Shown here one piece after another: positions 10,078 to 21,550 of a stretch of DNA of 56,399 nucleotides. Origin of the DNA: Clostridiales bacterium (lineage in GTDB: Bacteria > Bacillota > Clostridia > Peptostreptococcales > T1SED10-28); the NCBI GenBank assembly GCA_007120165.1, contig SKOH01000030.1, positions 1 through 56,399 of the forward strand. The letters are read 5' to 3'. Each line of letters begins with the position of its first letter. Within the stretch, counting starts at the first letter, position 1. A program made the translations under genes and the position numbers. The notes beneath the pieces were generated by a model. The model did not search any database and was not told the DNA's origin. It was given only the letters and a program-made list of their open reading frames with translations.

Positions 10078-10184
10078 GGAGTTTACAGCGAAAGCATAGT
10101 AATACGTCAATAGATTAGAATTGAATTTAGAACAAAACTTACTAAAATAACCAACTGAACAGAAGAAGAAAAGGAGGAATCTTA

Positions 10185-12776
<2,592 letters not shown>

Positions 12777-12822
12777 TCCTGTCCTGGCCTCTCTAGTCGA
12801 TTCATAATATACCCTTTGTACA

Positions 12823-12865
12823 ACTAAAAAAGCATTTTCTATGTAAATGCTTTTTTAGTTGTTAT
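12823..12865 (+). terminator. Rho-independent terminator after clpB
   Basis: aactaaaaaagcattt...aaatgcttttttagtt inverted repeat. Confidence 0.85.
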
Positions 12866-13021
12866 TTGACTTTGTTGAAGCATAAAATAGATCCTAAAAT
12901 CGGATCATAAAAAAACCTTTATCTGGAGTTAGCCTGTCAATTCATGTTATACTGATAAATAAGAAAGAATATTTAAAAAATTGTTTAACGATACCAACCT
13001 ATTCATCAAGGAGGGCTTGAT

Positions 13022-13222
13022 ATGTTAAATGGTGTAAAGATTAGACAATTACGATTGAGTAAAGGATATACTGCGCTGGACCTTGCAAACCGGACAAATA
13101 TCTCCAAAAGCTACATAGAAGAATTGGAAAGAGGAACAAAATTCAATCCTGCCTTTAACAAAGTGGTTTCCTTAGCGGAAAGCTTGGGCGTTAAGGTGGA
13201 CGAATTAATTCTTCGGGCTTGA
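13022..13222 (+). CDS. XRE-family HTH regulator, 66 aa
   Basis: Single HTH: IRQLRLSKGYTALDLANRTNISKSYIEELERGTKFNPAFNKVVSLAESLGVKVDEL; RBS aaggaggg. Confidence 0.85.
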   Translation: MLNGVKIRQLRLSKGYTALDLANRTNISKSYIEELERGTKFNPAFNKVVSLAESLGVKVDELILRA

Positions 13223-13256
13223 GGTTCATGAAAAGAAAAACAATAAATGTGAAGGA

Positions 13257-13973
13257 GTGATGTTAATGTCAACAAAAGAGGTGTTGGATAAAGGTTATGT
13301 AAGACTGGTCAATCATATGGGTTCAGACTTAACGGTTGTGAATGCAGCCCGGGTTTCTTATGCGAAGGAATCAAAGGAACTGAGTGAAAAAGATCGTAGA
13401 CTGATAAAGTTTTTAGCAAGGGAAGGGCATACTTCCCCCTTTAGGCATGTGATTGTTCAATTTGAGGTGTATGCCCCATTAATGGTAGCAAGACAATGGT
13501 GGAAATATGTAATCGGTTCGGCTCAATTTGAAGGAAGCGGGGACAGCCTCGGGGCATGGAATGAATCCAGCCGTAGATACATTACTGAGGAGCCCGCATT
13601 TTATATTCCCAACTCTAAGGAATGGAGAAGTAAACCGGAAAACTCCAAGCAGGGGAGTGGAGAGATTTTACCGGAGGATATTGGCGTTAAACTTTCTAAA
13701 GAGTTACTGGAATATATAGAAATAGGCATTCGAAAGTATGAATCCGCCCTGGAGGATGGACTATGCGCCGAACAGGCGAGACTCTTCTTACCGGCTTACG
13801 GGATGTATGTCAGATGGTATTGGACCGCCTCTCTTCAATCCGTATGTCATTTTCTAAACCAAAGATTGGAACATGATGCCCAAAAAGAGATCCAGGAATA
13901 TGCAAAGGCCATATTGGAACTGAGCAAACCTTTATATCCCAGTTCAATAAGTGAATTAATGGGGGAGAAATAG
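13257..13973 (+). CDS. thyX: FAD-dependent thymidylate synthase ThyX (divergent motif)
   Basis: HTSPFRHVIVQFEVYAPLMVARQWWKYVIGS...AWNESSRRY; ATG 13257 or 13266. Confidence 0.88.
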   Translation: MMLMSTKEVLDKGYVRLVNHMGSDLTVVNAARVSYAKESKELSEKDRRLIKFLAREGHTSPFRHVIVQFEVYAPLMVARQWWKYVIGSAQFEGSGDSLGAWNESSRRYITEEPAFYIPNSKEWRSKPENSKQGSGEILPEDIGVKLSKELLEYIEIGIRKYESALEDGLCAEQARLFLPAYGMYVRWYWTASLQSVCHFLNQRLEHDAQKEIQEYAKAILELSKPLYPSSISELMGEK

Positions 13974-14025
13974 AATTTGGAAGTGCTTCCCTTATCACCT
14001 TGGTGTATTGTAAAGGAGGTTTTTT

Positions 14026-14424
14026 ATGTTTAAGGAAATATCAGTTGCAACCCATGGGAAAAATGAATTTATTGATATAACTGAAAAAATCAAAAGGTTT
14101 ATAAAAGAGGAGAACGTTAAGGAAGGAAAGCTCCTGCTGTTTGTTCCCCATACCACGGCGGCGGTCACCATCAATGAAAATGCCGATCCCGATGTAAAAA
14201 AGGATATGATCCAGGCGCTAAAGCGGATGGTTCCGGAGCATGAGTACTATGCTCATGGTGAAGGGAACTCTCCGGCCCATGTAAAGGCCAGTTTGGTTGG
14301 AATGAGTGAAACCATAATAATCCATCAGGGAGAACCGGTTCTTGGAACCTGGCAGGGGGTATACTTCTGTGAATTCGACGGTCCCAGAACGCGAAAACTG
14401 GTCCTTCGAATGGAAAGTGATTAG
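14026..14424 (+). CDS. YjbQ family protein (secondary thiamine-phosphate synthase-like)
   Basis: VPHTTAAVTINENADPDVKKDM, HGEGNSPAHVKASLVG, LGTWQGVYFCEFDGPRTRK. Confidence 0.9.
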   Translation: MFKEISVATHGKNEFIDITEKIKRFIKEENVKEGKLLLFVPHTTAAVTINENADPDVKKDMIQALKRMVPEHEYYAHGEGNSPAHVKASLVGMSETIIIHQGEPVLGTWQGVYFCEFDGPRTRKLVLRMESD

Positions 14425-14498
14425 GTGGAGAAATCCGAAAGTATGGATTTTCTTGAAAAGACATGATAATAAAATTCAAAAGAGCTAAGGGTGGTTTA

Positions 14499-15530
14499 AT
14501 GAAGGATTTTTATGAGTTGATCAAGGAATCGGAAAAGGGAGCCTTCAGTAGTGTGCTTACTGTTATAGAAGGCGATCAAGCGGGAGAGAAGGCGCTGATT
14601 GTAAACGGTGAATTGGTGGCTGATTCAACCGAGAACGGCTTTTTTACCAGGCATCAAAAGGCTTTCATACAGGAAACCGAAACGGCGATTTTGGAATTGG
14701 AAGGAAATCGGATTTTCTGCGATGTTCTCAGTCCCCCGAAAAAGCTGGTCATCTGCGGTGCTGGGCATGTATCTATGCCGATTATTAAATTCGGTATCAT
14801 GGCGGAGTTTTCGGTAACCGTAATTGATGACCGGGTAACTTTTGCCGACAATGCCAGGAAGGCCGGGGCCCATCAGGTTCTCTGCAAAGATTTTAAAAGC
14901 GCTCTGGAAGAGATTGAAAGCGATCAGAACACCTATTTTGTAATTGTTACCCGGGGTCATCGGTATGACCGGACCTGTCTGGAAGAGATTTTAGAAAAAC
15001 CTAAGGCTTACGTCGGGATGATCGGCAGTAAAATGCGGGTTAAGAAAGTAAAAGAAGAGCTGTTGGAAAAAGGGGGGAATCCCGGGGCAATCGAAGGGGT
15101 CTATACCCCTATCGGCTTGGATATTAAAGCGGAAACCCCGGTGGAGATTGCCATTGCCATTATGGGGGAGATTATCCTTGTGAAAAATCAGAAGAAAACC
15201 GGCATGGGCTATTCGAAGGAAATTATTAAAGAACTTCTCCTTTCCCAGCCGGGGAGTAGGGAAGTTGTGCTGGCAACCGTTGTTTCACGAAAAGGCTCTG
15301 CGCCCCGGGAAGTGGGAACGAAGATGCTGATATACCCTGATGGGAGGATTGTGGGCACCATCGGCGGAGGATGTGCGGAGTCCGATATCATGAGTAAAGC
15401 TTTAAGGCTTTTTAATGAAAAAAGCAATAATACGCTGCTGATTCCGGTGGATATGACCGGACAGGAGGCCGAAGAAGAGGGTATGGTCTGTGGCGGTGTG
15501 ATAGAAGTATTTTTGGAAAAAACAGCGTGA
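14499..15530 (+). CDS. XdhC/CoxI family protein
   Basis: LVICGAGHVSMPIIKFG Rossmann motif, YVGMIGSKMRVK, KGSAPREVGTKMLI...GTIGGGCAE. Confidence 0.88.
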   Translation: MKDFYELIKESEKGAFSSVLTVIEGDQAGEKALIVNGELVADSTENGFFTRHQKAFIQETETAILELEGNRIFCDVLSPPKKLVICGAGHVSMPIIKFGIMAEFSVTVIDDRVTFADNARKAGAHQVLCKDFKSALEEIESDQNTYFVIVTRGHRYDRTCLEEILEKPKAYVGMIGSKMRVKKVKEELLEKGGNPGAIEGVYTPIGLDIKAETPVEIAIAIMGEIILVKNQKKTGMGYSKEIIKELLLSQPGSREVVLATVVSRKGSAPREVGTKMLIYPDGRIVGTIGGGCAESDIMSKALRLFNEKSNNTLLIPVDMTGQEAEEEGMVCGGVIEVFLEKTA

Positions 15531-15548
15531 GGAAATTATTTATCGGAT

Positions 15549-15590
15549 GGTAGGGGTTAGGCAAATAAACACAACCCTGCCGTCATTTTT
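15549..15590 (+). terminator. Putative Rho-independent terminator
   Basis: ggtaggggtt ... aaccctgcc followed by gtcattttt. Confidence 0.5.
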
Positions 15591-15732
15591 ATGCCTTCTT
15601 CCATCGGTCCTGAGCCATTTCTTATTATTTATAGGAGCTTATCTATCCAGTTTTCGGATTTTTACTTAATCCGTATAACTTCAATATAGCTTCCATTAGC
15701 GGGTCGCTATTATGGGGGCCAATTAATATATC

Positions 15733-15797
15733 CGCCTTCAGACGGAGAACGGTACAGTCTTGAGACACTGGGGAGACCCATTAAACTTCGGTATTAT
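15733..15797 (+). promoter_or_regulatory. Phased-operator promoter D (upstream of nucleotidyltransferase)
   Basis: Operators CGCCTTCAGACG (15733-15744) and AGTCTTGAGACA (15756-15767), centres 23 bp apart; -10 tattat 15792-15797, centre 33 bp away. Confidence 0.7.
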
Positions 15798-15872
15798 TAT
15801 AGTAGGCAAGTATTCCGGCAAAGGTGAACGTTCATCGAAATCATTTAGAAATAGTGACGGGAGGCGGAAGTT

Positions 15873-16916
15873 ATGGACTTAATGAAAAGTGCGGAAATAT
15901 TGATCGAAAAAATTGAAAAGGATTACAAAGAGGATGTCGCCGTGGTGGTGGTTATGGGCTCCTACCTATACAACGACCTCCACAGTCGGTCAGACCTGGA
16001 TATGTATTATGTTCCGACCACCGAGCGGGGGGAGAATCTGGGTAAGGTGTTTATTATTGACGGCATCGGATTTGACTTTTGGCCGATATCCTGGGAACGA
16101 CTGGAGCGGATAGCCAATCACGAAGAACGGACCACCTCCATCGTTACGGAAGGGAAGGTTCTTTACTACGGTTCGAAAAAGGACCTGGAAAGATTCAACC
16201 AGTTGCGGGAGAGAGGTCTGGATACCGGGAATCGAAAAAACTTCATCGAAAAATCCAGGAAACAGTTTCAAAAAACCTATGAAGCATATTTCAAACTTTT
16301 ACAGGAGCAGAGGCTTTCCGATGCCAGAAAACATGGGATGGAAATCATTTTTTCTCTAACCTATGCCACCGCCCTGTTAAATGGCACCACAATCAAGCGG
16401 GGCAGAGGAAAACTGAAAAAAGAAATCCTTAATATGGACCTGGTCCCGAAGGATTTTTCGTCTTTATATGATACGGTTTTTATCAGCCGGGATGTTGAAG
16501 CCATAAAGAAAAGTTACGGCGAGCTGATAGGAAATATGAAGAGTCTGCTGGAAGAAGAGGAACGTAAAGAACAGAAGGAACGGTCTTTTCAAGAGCAGAT
16601 GGATGGATACTATGAAGAACTGATTAATTTCTATAATAAAATTCATCGAGCCTGTGAAATCGGAGATATTTATACCGCGCTGTTTGCAGCGGTGGAGATT
16701 AACCAGGAAATAGAAGCAGCCTTTTCGGGAACCGGAGTATCTCCAAAGACTTTGCCGGATATCATTGGAGCTTTCGATCCCGATAATCTAAAAGATTTTT
16801 TAAACATTGTAGAGGATCATCAGGCCCAATTGTTTGTTTTACTAAAAGAAAAAAATGTTCCCATCCGAGTATTTGATGATTTTTTAGCACTGCAGGAGTA
16901 TATCGATTCGTTGTAA
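15873..16916 (+). CDS. Nucleotidyltransferase-domain protein
   Basis: VVVMGSYLYNDLHSRSDLDMYYV fits GS-x(n)-SDxD polymerase-beta-like NTase motif. Confidence 0.75.
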   Translation: MDLMKSAEILIEKIEKDYKEDVAVVVVMGSYLYNDLHSRSDLDMYYVPTTERGENLGKVFIIDGIGFDFWPISWERLERIANHEERTTSIVTEGKVLYYGSKKDLERFNQLRERGLDTGNRKNFIEKSRKQFQKTYEAYFKLLQEQRLSDARKHGMEIIFSLTYATALLNGTTIKRGRGKLKKEILNMDLVPKDFSSLYDTVFISRDVEAIKKSYGELIGNMKSLLEEEERKEQKERSFQEQMDGYYEELINFYNKIHRACEIGDIYTALFAAVEINQEIEAAFSGTGVSPKTLPDIIGAFDPDNLKDFLNIVEDHQAQLFVLLKEKNVPIRVFDDFLALQEYIDSL

Positions 16917-16922
16917 ATTCTG

Positions 16923-16967
16923 GTGGTAAGTGTGGTAAGTGTTGTAAGTAGGGTAAGTGTTGTAGGT
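16923..16967 (+). repeat. Degenerate 9-bp tandem repeat, five units
   Basis: gtggtaagt gtggtaagt gttgtaagt agggtaagt gttgtaggt. Confidence 0.9.
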
Positions 16968-17009
16968 AAAGTCGTTTGTGAAGCAGGTTGAAGGATTGGA
17001 GGGGATCAC

Positions 17010-17729
17010 TTGATTGCCGAATATGATTCATCGAACAGAGGAAGGCAGTTGTTTACAGGAGGGGCCCTATTTACAGCCATCATTGTCATTTGGCCGATAT
17101 TGATGGTGCTGTCGCAACAGGAAGGCAGGATGGACGAGCAGCTGCTGGCACTCTCCGAACAGCCGGGGATTTACATGCTGAACTTCTTTCTCGCATCCCT
17201 GATAGCTCCCGCCATAGCAGTTATCCTTATGATGCTGGCATTCAGGGTAAAAACCGCAACTGAAACACCGACGCTTAACATCTTTGGCGTACTATTTATT
17301 GCACCCTATGTGACCCTCGCAAGTTTCTCTTATACCTCTCAGTACACGGTGCTTCAAAGTTTTCTTAGAAGGGAAGACTTTGTACAGGCGGAGCTTTGGT
17401 ATTTTGAAAATTTCGGGTCAGTTCCTTATTTTATCAATCAGCTGGGTTATGTTTTCTTCGGTTTAAGCGGACTGTTTATTGGTTTTAAGTTTTTAAAAGA
17501 GCAGGGGGTGCCAAGGGCTGTGGGAGTACTGCTGTGGATTTCGGGAATCCTATCTTTCATAGCCTTTGGAGGGTTGGCACTGGGCAGTGAACTGATGAAC
17601 TTCAGCACCCTCATCAGCGGGATGTTAACTCTTCCCATCGGCATATTAGTAATGGTATGGGGAAAGGGACTTATGAGAATTGAAGGGAAGCCGCTCAGGA
17701 AAAGGACTGCATTAAACAGTAACAGTTAA
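17010..17729 (+). CDS. Multi-pass membrane protein of unknown function
   Basis: Hydrophobic ORF with ggaggggat RBS, TTG start. Confidence 0.7.
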   Translation: MIAEYDSSNRGRQLFTGGALFTAIIVIWPILMVLSQQEGRMDEQLLALSEQPGIYMLNFFLASLIAPAIAVILMMLAFRVKTATETPTLNIFGVLFIAPYVTLASFSYTSQYTVLQSFLRREDFVQAELWYFENFGSVPYFINQLGYVFFGLSGLFIGFKFLKEQGVPRAVGVLLWISGILSFIAFGGLALGSELMNFSTLISGMLTLPIGILVMVWGKGLMRIEGKPLRKRTALNSNS

Positions 17730-17802
17730 ATAGTTTTAAGGGGATTTTATGGAAATATATTACTGAGTATATCATTAGGTATGTGATTGAGTTTACAAAG
17801 GA

Positions 17803-17840
17803 AAGGGAGCCTTCGTCATCTGGACGAAGGCTCCTTTTTT
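17803..17840 (+). terminator. Rho-independent terminator
   Basis: ggagccttcgtcatctggacgaaggctcctttttt. Confidence 0.9.
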
Positions 17841-17922
17841 AATGTTTATATTTCTATTTTAATGCTTGGCAGTGTAGGGGCTGCAACTGGACTCTATGCC
17901 CGATGGGCTGCTTTTTTCAAGT

Positions 17923-18621
17923 TCAGGAGGCTTTCTTTTGAACCCGGGTTTCCCCTACAATGATTCCATCACTTAACTCCAGGATTTTTGTGCCGTAGGC
18001 GGCGGTTTCCTTAGAGTGGGTTACCTGGATAATGGTGGTGTTCAGGTCCTGATGAATGGTTTTAAACAGTTCCATAATCTCTACCGTGGTTTTGGAGTCC
18101 AGATTTCCCGTGGGCTCGTCCAACAGCAGGATCTTCGGCTCGAAAATTAACGCTCTAGCAATGGCCACCCGCTGCTGCTGTCCTCCGGAAAGCTCCCGGG
18201 GGGTGTGTTTTCGGTAGTCGATCAGTCCTGTAATTTCCAATAACTCTTCCAATCGCGCTTTTTCTTTTTTACCATTCTTTCCGTCCAGAACCAAGGGAAG
18301 CATGATGTTATCCTCTACCGTCAGGTTCGGCACCAGATTATAGAACTGGAACACAAATCCGATGTCCCGTCTTCGAAGCAGGCTTTTATCTTTTTCTTTC
18401 ATTGTAGTAAGATCTTTTCCATGAAGGTTGATCTGTCCGAACGTAACCTCATCCAACCCTCCTAACAGATATAATAAGGTGGACTTACCACAGCCCGAAG
18501 GTCCCATTACCGACAGAAACTCTCCTGAGGCTACTTCGAAATTTAAACCTTTCAGTACTTCCACCGTCTGTTTTCCCATGGAAAAGTTTTTCTTTAAGGA
18601 TTTTACTTCAATTGCATTCAT
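17923..18621 (-). CDS. ABC transporter ATP-binding protein (MacB/LolD-type)
   Basis: GPSGCGKSTLLYLLGGLD, LSGGQQQRVAIARAL, LLLDEPTGNLD. Confidence 0.95.
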   Translation of the reverse strand: MNAIEVKSLKKNFSMGKQTVEVLKGLNFEVASGEFLSVMGPSGCGKSTLLYLLGGLDEVTFGQINLHGKDLTTMKEKDKSLLRRRDIGFVFQFYNLVPNLTVEDNIMLPLVLDGKNGKKEKARLEELLEITGLIDYRKHTPRELSGGQQQRVAIARALIFEPKILLLDEPTGNLDSKTTVEIMELFKTIHQDLNTTIIQVTHSKETAAYGTKILELSDGIIVGETRVQKKAS

Positions 18622-18702
18622 AGGGCATTCTCCTTTTTTATGGTTTTAATTAATGTTTCGATTATCAATTTTTAATATCGCCTGTTATTATACTTTGATA
18701 TA

Positions 18703-21183
18703 TTATTCGTACTGAATCTCCCGGATTACCGAAAGTTTTCGACTTTTCATAACCACCGGCAGGGTCGCCAGTAAGAACAGCAGGAAAGCGGCTACGAAAA
18801 ATGGCACCATTCCGAAGATGTTAAATTCAATCGGTATCGGAAGACCGATCATCGTGGTGAGGGCCGTAATCAGACGGGCCATCAGGTATCCGTAAGGCGT
18901 GATAAAGAGGATCGCCCAAAGGACGGTTACACCGGATTCGATAAAGATCATCCGACTCCGCTGGCTTCTGGTCATACCGAGGGAGCTTAGGATGGCTAAA
19001 TCTTTTTTCCGCTGAATAAAGCTGATGATGATATTATTTAAGGCTCCAAAGGCGCCGATGACCACTGCCATGATGGAAAATATACTGAGGATGTTCATCA
19101 TCTGCCGGTTGCCCTCCAGGTTACGTTCCATAGAAGCTTCCAGGCTGATTACCTGAGCACCGTAGCCCCGGGTGATCTCTCGTATTTCTTCTGCGAAGGC
19201 GTCGTTTGCTTCCTCGGCGTGAAAGTAAAGGCTGTCGGTATAGGCGTAGTGGAAAGAGTCTCTGAGCTGCTGATTATCAATCATTATGAAAGAACCATTG
19301 TAATACAGTCTTCCGTCCACCACTCCGGCCACTTCATAGTCTTTGGTTCTCCCGTCCACTTCAAAGGGAAGGATGTCACCTTCTTCAATTCCATTTATAC
19401 TGGCAGTATTTTTCGATACGATAATCATACTTTCAGGGTTTTCCAGGAAACGGTCATAAATGATTTTATTATCACCTTCGTGAAAGCCGAGGTAAGGGTT
19501 AAAGTCCGGGTATTTTAACGGATCGATCCCCATCACCATACTGTTGGTGGTATCCAGCTTTCCGTAGCCCAGCATCACTTCATGGATTGATTCCTCCTGA
19601 ATTTTTGGATGCTCGGCCAGGCTTTCCTTCAGGCTTTCGATAGACTCGGGATCCTGCATACGGATCTGTTCCACGGCATAATCAAAATCCATATCGGAAA
19701 ATGCGTCCACCACGGTGGACTGAAGACTGCTGCTGACGGAATTGATTGCCACCATGGCTAAGATCGACATAATCAGCAGCGTAATATTACCCCGGAGGGA
19801 TTTGCTGCTTTCCACATTATGCAGACCTAAGGCCGAGGTACTGCTAAAACTTTTCATCCCCCGAAACAGCTTAGGGGTACAAAAGGACAGAACCCGAGGA
19901 TAAATCAGTATCAGACTGATTACTGAACCCAACAGCATTAAGGGACTGAAGCTCACCACATAGGGCAGTTCCATGAAAACCGACAGGGTAATAAAGAGTA
20001 GGAGCAGGGTCCCAAGGATGAAGCCTTTATAACCTTTTTTTCCGTTCCGTTCATCGATACTTAATATTACGTTCTTCACTTGCATTCTACCGGCCTTAAC
20101 AATCGGCAGGGTACAGGAGAGCAGCGAAAGCAGTAAAGAGAAAACCATCCCTGCAGCAATCAACGAAGTTTCAAATTCAAAACTTCCAGTAATACCATAA
20201 TCCCGTAGGGGAGCAAGAAAGTAATGAATGAAATACAAAATCCCTATTCCAAGTCCTGAGCCGATCACTCCGCCAAGAATCCCATAAAGGCCGCTTTCAA
20301 GATAAAGAATGCGACGTACGTCTCCTTTGGTGGCTCCTTGGGAAAAGAAGGTACCGATGATCGGAAGACGCTCGGTGATAAGTAATTTAAAGGATCCGTA
20401 AATAATGAAACTGCTCATTAACACGACAATTAGCAGCATGCCGTAAAAAATCGAGGTGATCTGGGCGATCTGCGCTTCCGCTCCTTCCATATCCAATATT
20501 TCCTGGGCGTGAAAGGCTTCGTTATTTTCATTGAAGACGGCAATTCCTGACTCTACTGAATCCATGGAGGAGGCTGCACTCACCCGATTGACCAGGTTGC
20601 CCATACCAAAGATTTCTTGCGCGGTATTTAGCGGGACAACCAAGGAAAACTGTTCTTTCGTATCGGTGTAAAATATCCCGTCCACATCAATAATTCCGGC
20701 GACTTCAAAGGTCTCCCTATTTCCCATTAACAACACTTCCACTGAGTCCCCTAATTGAAGTCCCAGTTCCTCTTTGGTCCGATAAGAGATCAGCGCTTCC
20801 TTTTCACTGATGCCGGCGCTCTTATCTCCCTCAATCCAGTTTTTCGATTGCGTCCAATCCTGATCCATTCCATAAAAATTAATGGTTTCAAGATTATCGG
20901 TCTGATTGATCCCTTGAGAGACCACATAAGCGTTCAGCTCTGAGAGACCCTCGGTGTTCATTTCAGAGCGGTCAATCAATCCGTTTTCTTCCGACTCGAT
21001 TCGAATTTCCATTCCTTCAAAACTTGCGGTAATGGGCTTTAAAAAGCTGTCGAGACCGGTTTCCACCGCACCGATGCTGCCAATGAAAAGCGCCGTACTC
21101 ATGGCAATGGCAAAAACCAATAAAAACAGCCGCGCTTTTCGTTCCAACATGGATTTTGCAATGAATTTCATAAATATTTTCAT
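18703..21183 (-). CDS. FtsX-type ABC transporter permease
   Basis: 826 aa; N-terminal TM plus MacB-like periplasmic domain, two FtsX TM modules (ILSSLGMTRSQRSRMIFIES). Confidence 0.9.
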   Translation of the reverse strand: MKIFMKFIAKSMLERKARLFLLVFAIAMSTALFIGSIGAVETGLDSFLKPITASFEGMEIRIESEENGLIDRSEMNTEGLSELNAYVVSQGINQTDNLETINFYGMDQDWTQSKNWIEGDKSAGISEKEALISYRTKEELGLQLGDSVEVLLMGNRETFEVAGIIDVDGIFYTDTKEQFSLVVPLNTAQEIFGMGNLVNRVSAASSMDSVESGIAVFNENNEAFHAQEILDMEGAEAQIAQITSIFYGMLLIVVLMSSFIIYGSFKLLITERLPIIGTFFSQGATKGDVRRILYLESGLYGILGGVIGSGLGIGILYFIHYFLAPLRDYGITGSFEFETSLIAAGMVFSLLLSLLSCTLPIVKAGRMQVKNVILSIDERNGKKGYKGFILGTLLLLFITLSVFMELPYVVSFSPLMLLGSVISLILIYPRVLSFCTPKLFRGMKSFSSTSALGLHNVESSKSLRGNITLLIMSILAMVAINSVSSSLQSTVVDAFSDMDFDYAVEQIRMQDPESIESLKESLAEHPKIQEESIHEVMLGYGKLDTTNSMVMGIDPLKYPDFNPYLGFHEGDNKIIYDRFLENPESMIIVSKNTASINGIEEGDILPFEVDGRTKDYEVAGVVDGRLYYNGSFIMIDNQQLRDSFHYAYTDSLYFHAEEANDAFAEEIREITRGYGAQVISLEASMERNLEGNRQMMNILSIFSIMAVVIGAFGALNNIIISFIQRKKDLAILSSLGMTRSQRSRMIFIESGVTVLWAILFITPYGYLMARLITALTTMIGLPIPIEFNIFGMVPFFVAAFLLFLLATLPVVMKSRKLSVIREIQYE

Positions 21184-21227
21184 GTTTTGTCCTCCTTGTT
21201 AATCTCTAAACATTATTTTATATGTAC

Positions 21228-21315
21228 AGTATAGGGGAAGTTCTAAGTTTTCATAACCGTCTGGGGACGCTTTGTTAATCCACCTAAAGGTGTTTATCCT
21301 CTCAGTCTTCAGACG
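21228..21315 (-). promoter_or_regulatory. Phased-operator promoter B (upstream of FtsX/ABC operon)
   Basis: On minus strand: CGTCTGAAGACT, CACCTTTAGGTG, CGTCCCCAGACG; centres 21309.5, 21286.5, 21263.5 (23-bp steps); -10 TATACT at 21228-21233, 33 bp from proximal centre. Confidence 0.8.
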
Positions 21316-21354
21316 GAAGAACAGGGGGCATAATATATTTAAAACTGCATACGC

Positions 21355-21384
21355 TTTACACGAAGGAAGTCCTTATGATATAAT
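21355..21384 (+). promoter_or_regulatory. Promoter for riboswitch-antiporter transcript
   Basis: tttaca - 18 bp - tataat. Confidence 0.6.
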
Positions 21385-21396
21385 TCACGTAAATGA

Positions 21397-21486
21397 ATGG
21401 CGATGGAGTTCGCCCTTAACCACTGTAAAACAGTTGATGACTCCTGCAAAACGATCTTAGCCGATGGTTTTGCAGGAGTTTTTTGT
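21397..21486 (+). ncRNA. Fluoride riboswitch (crcB motif) with terminator
   Basis: GGCGATGGAGTTCGCC ... AACCACTG...CAGTTGATGACTCCTGC matches the crcB RNA core; actcctgcaaaac/gttttgcaggagt-TTTTTT terminator overlaps aptamer 3' end. Confidence 0.93.
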
Positions 21487-21550
21487 ATTTAGTTTAAAAG
21501 GCTTGAAACGGAATTGATAGACAAATTCTAGACCACAGGAGGTAAAATTA

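Noticed and set aside
15591-15730. Intergenic stretch between xdhC-like gene and promoter D considered as an ncRNA
   Set aside because: No convincing conserved RNA motif visible; only a short cggatt/aatccg stem.
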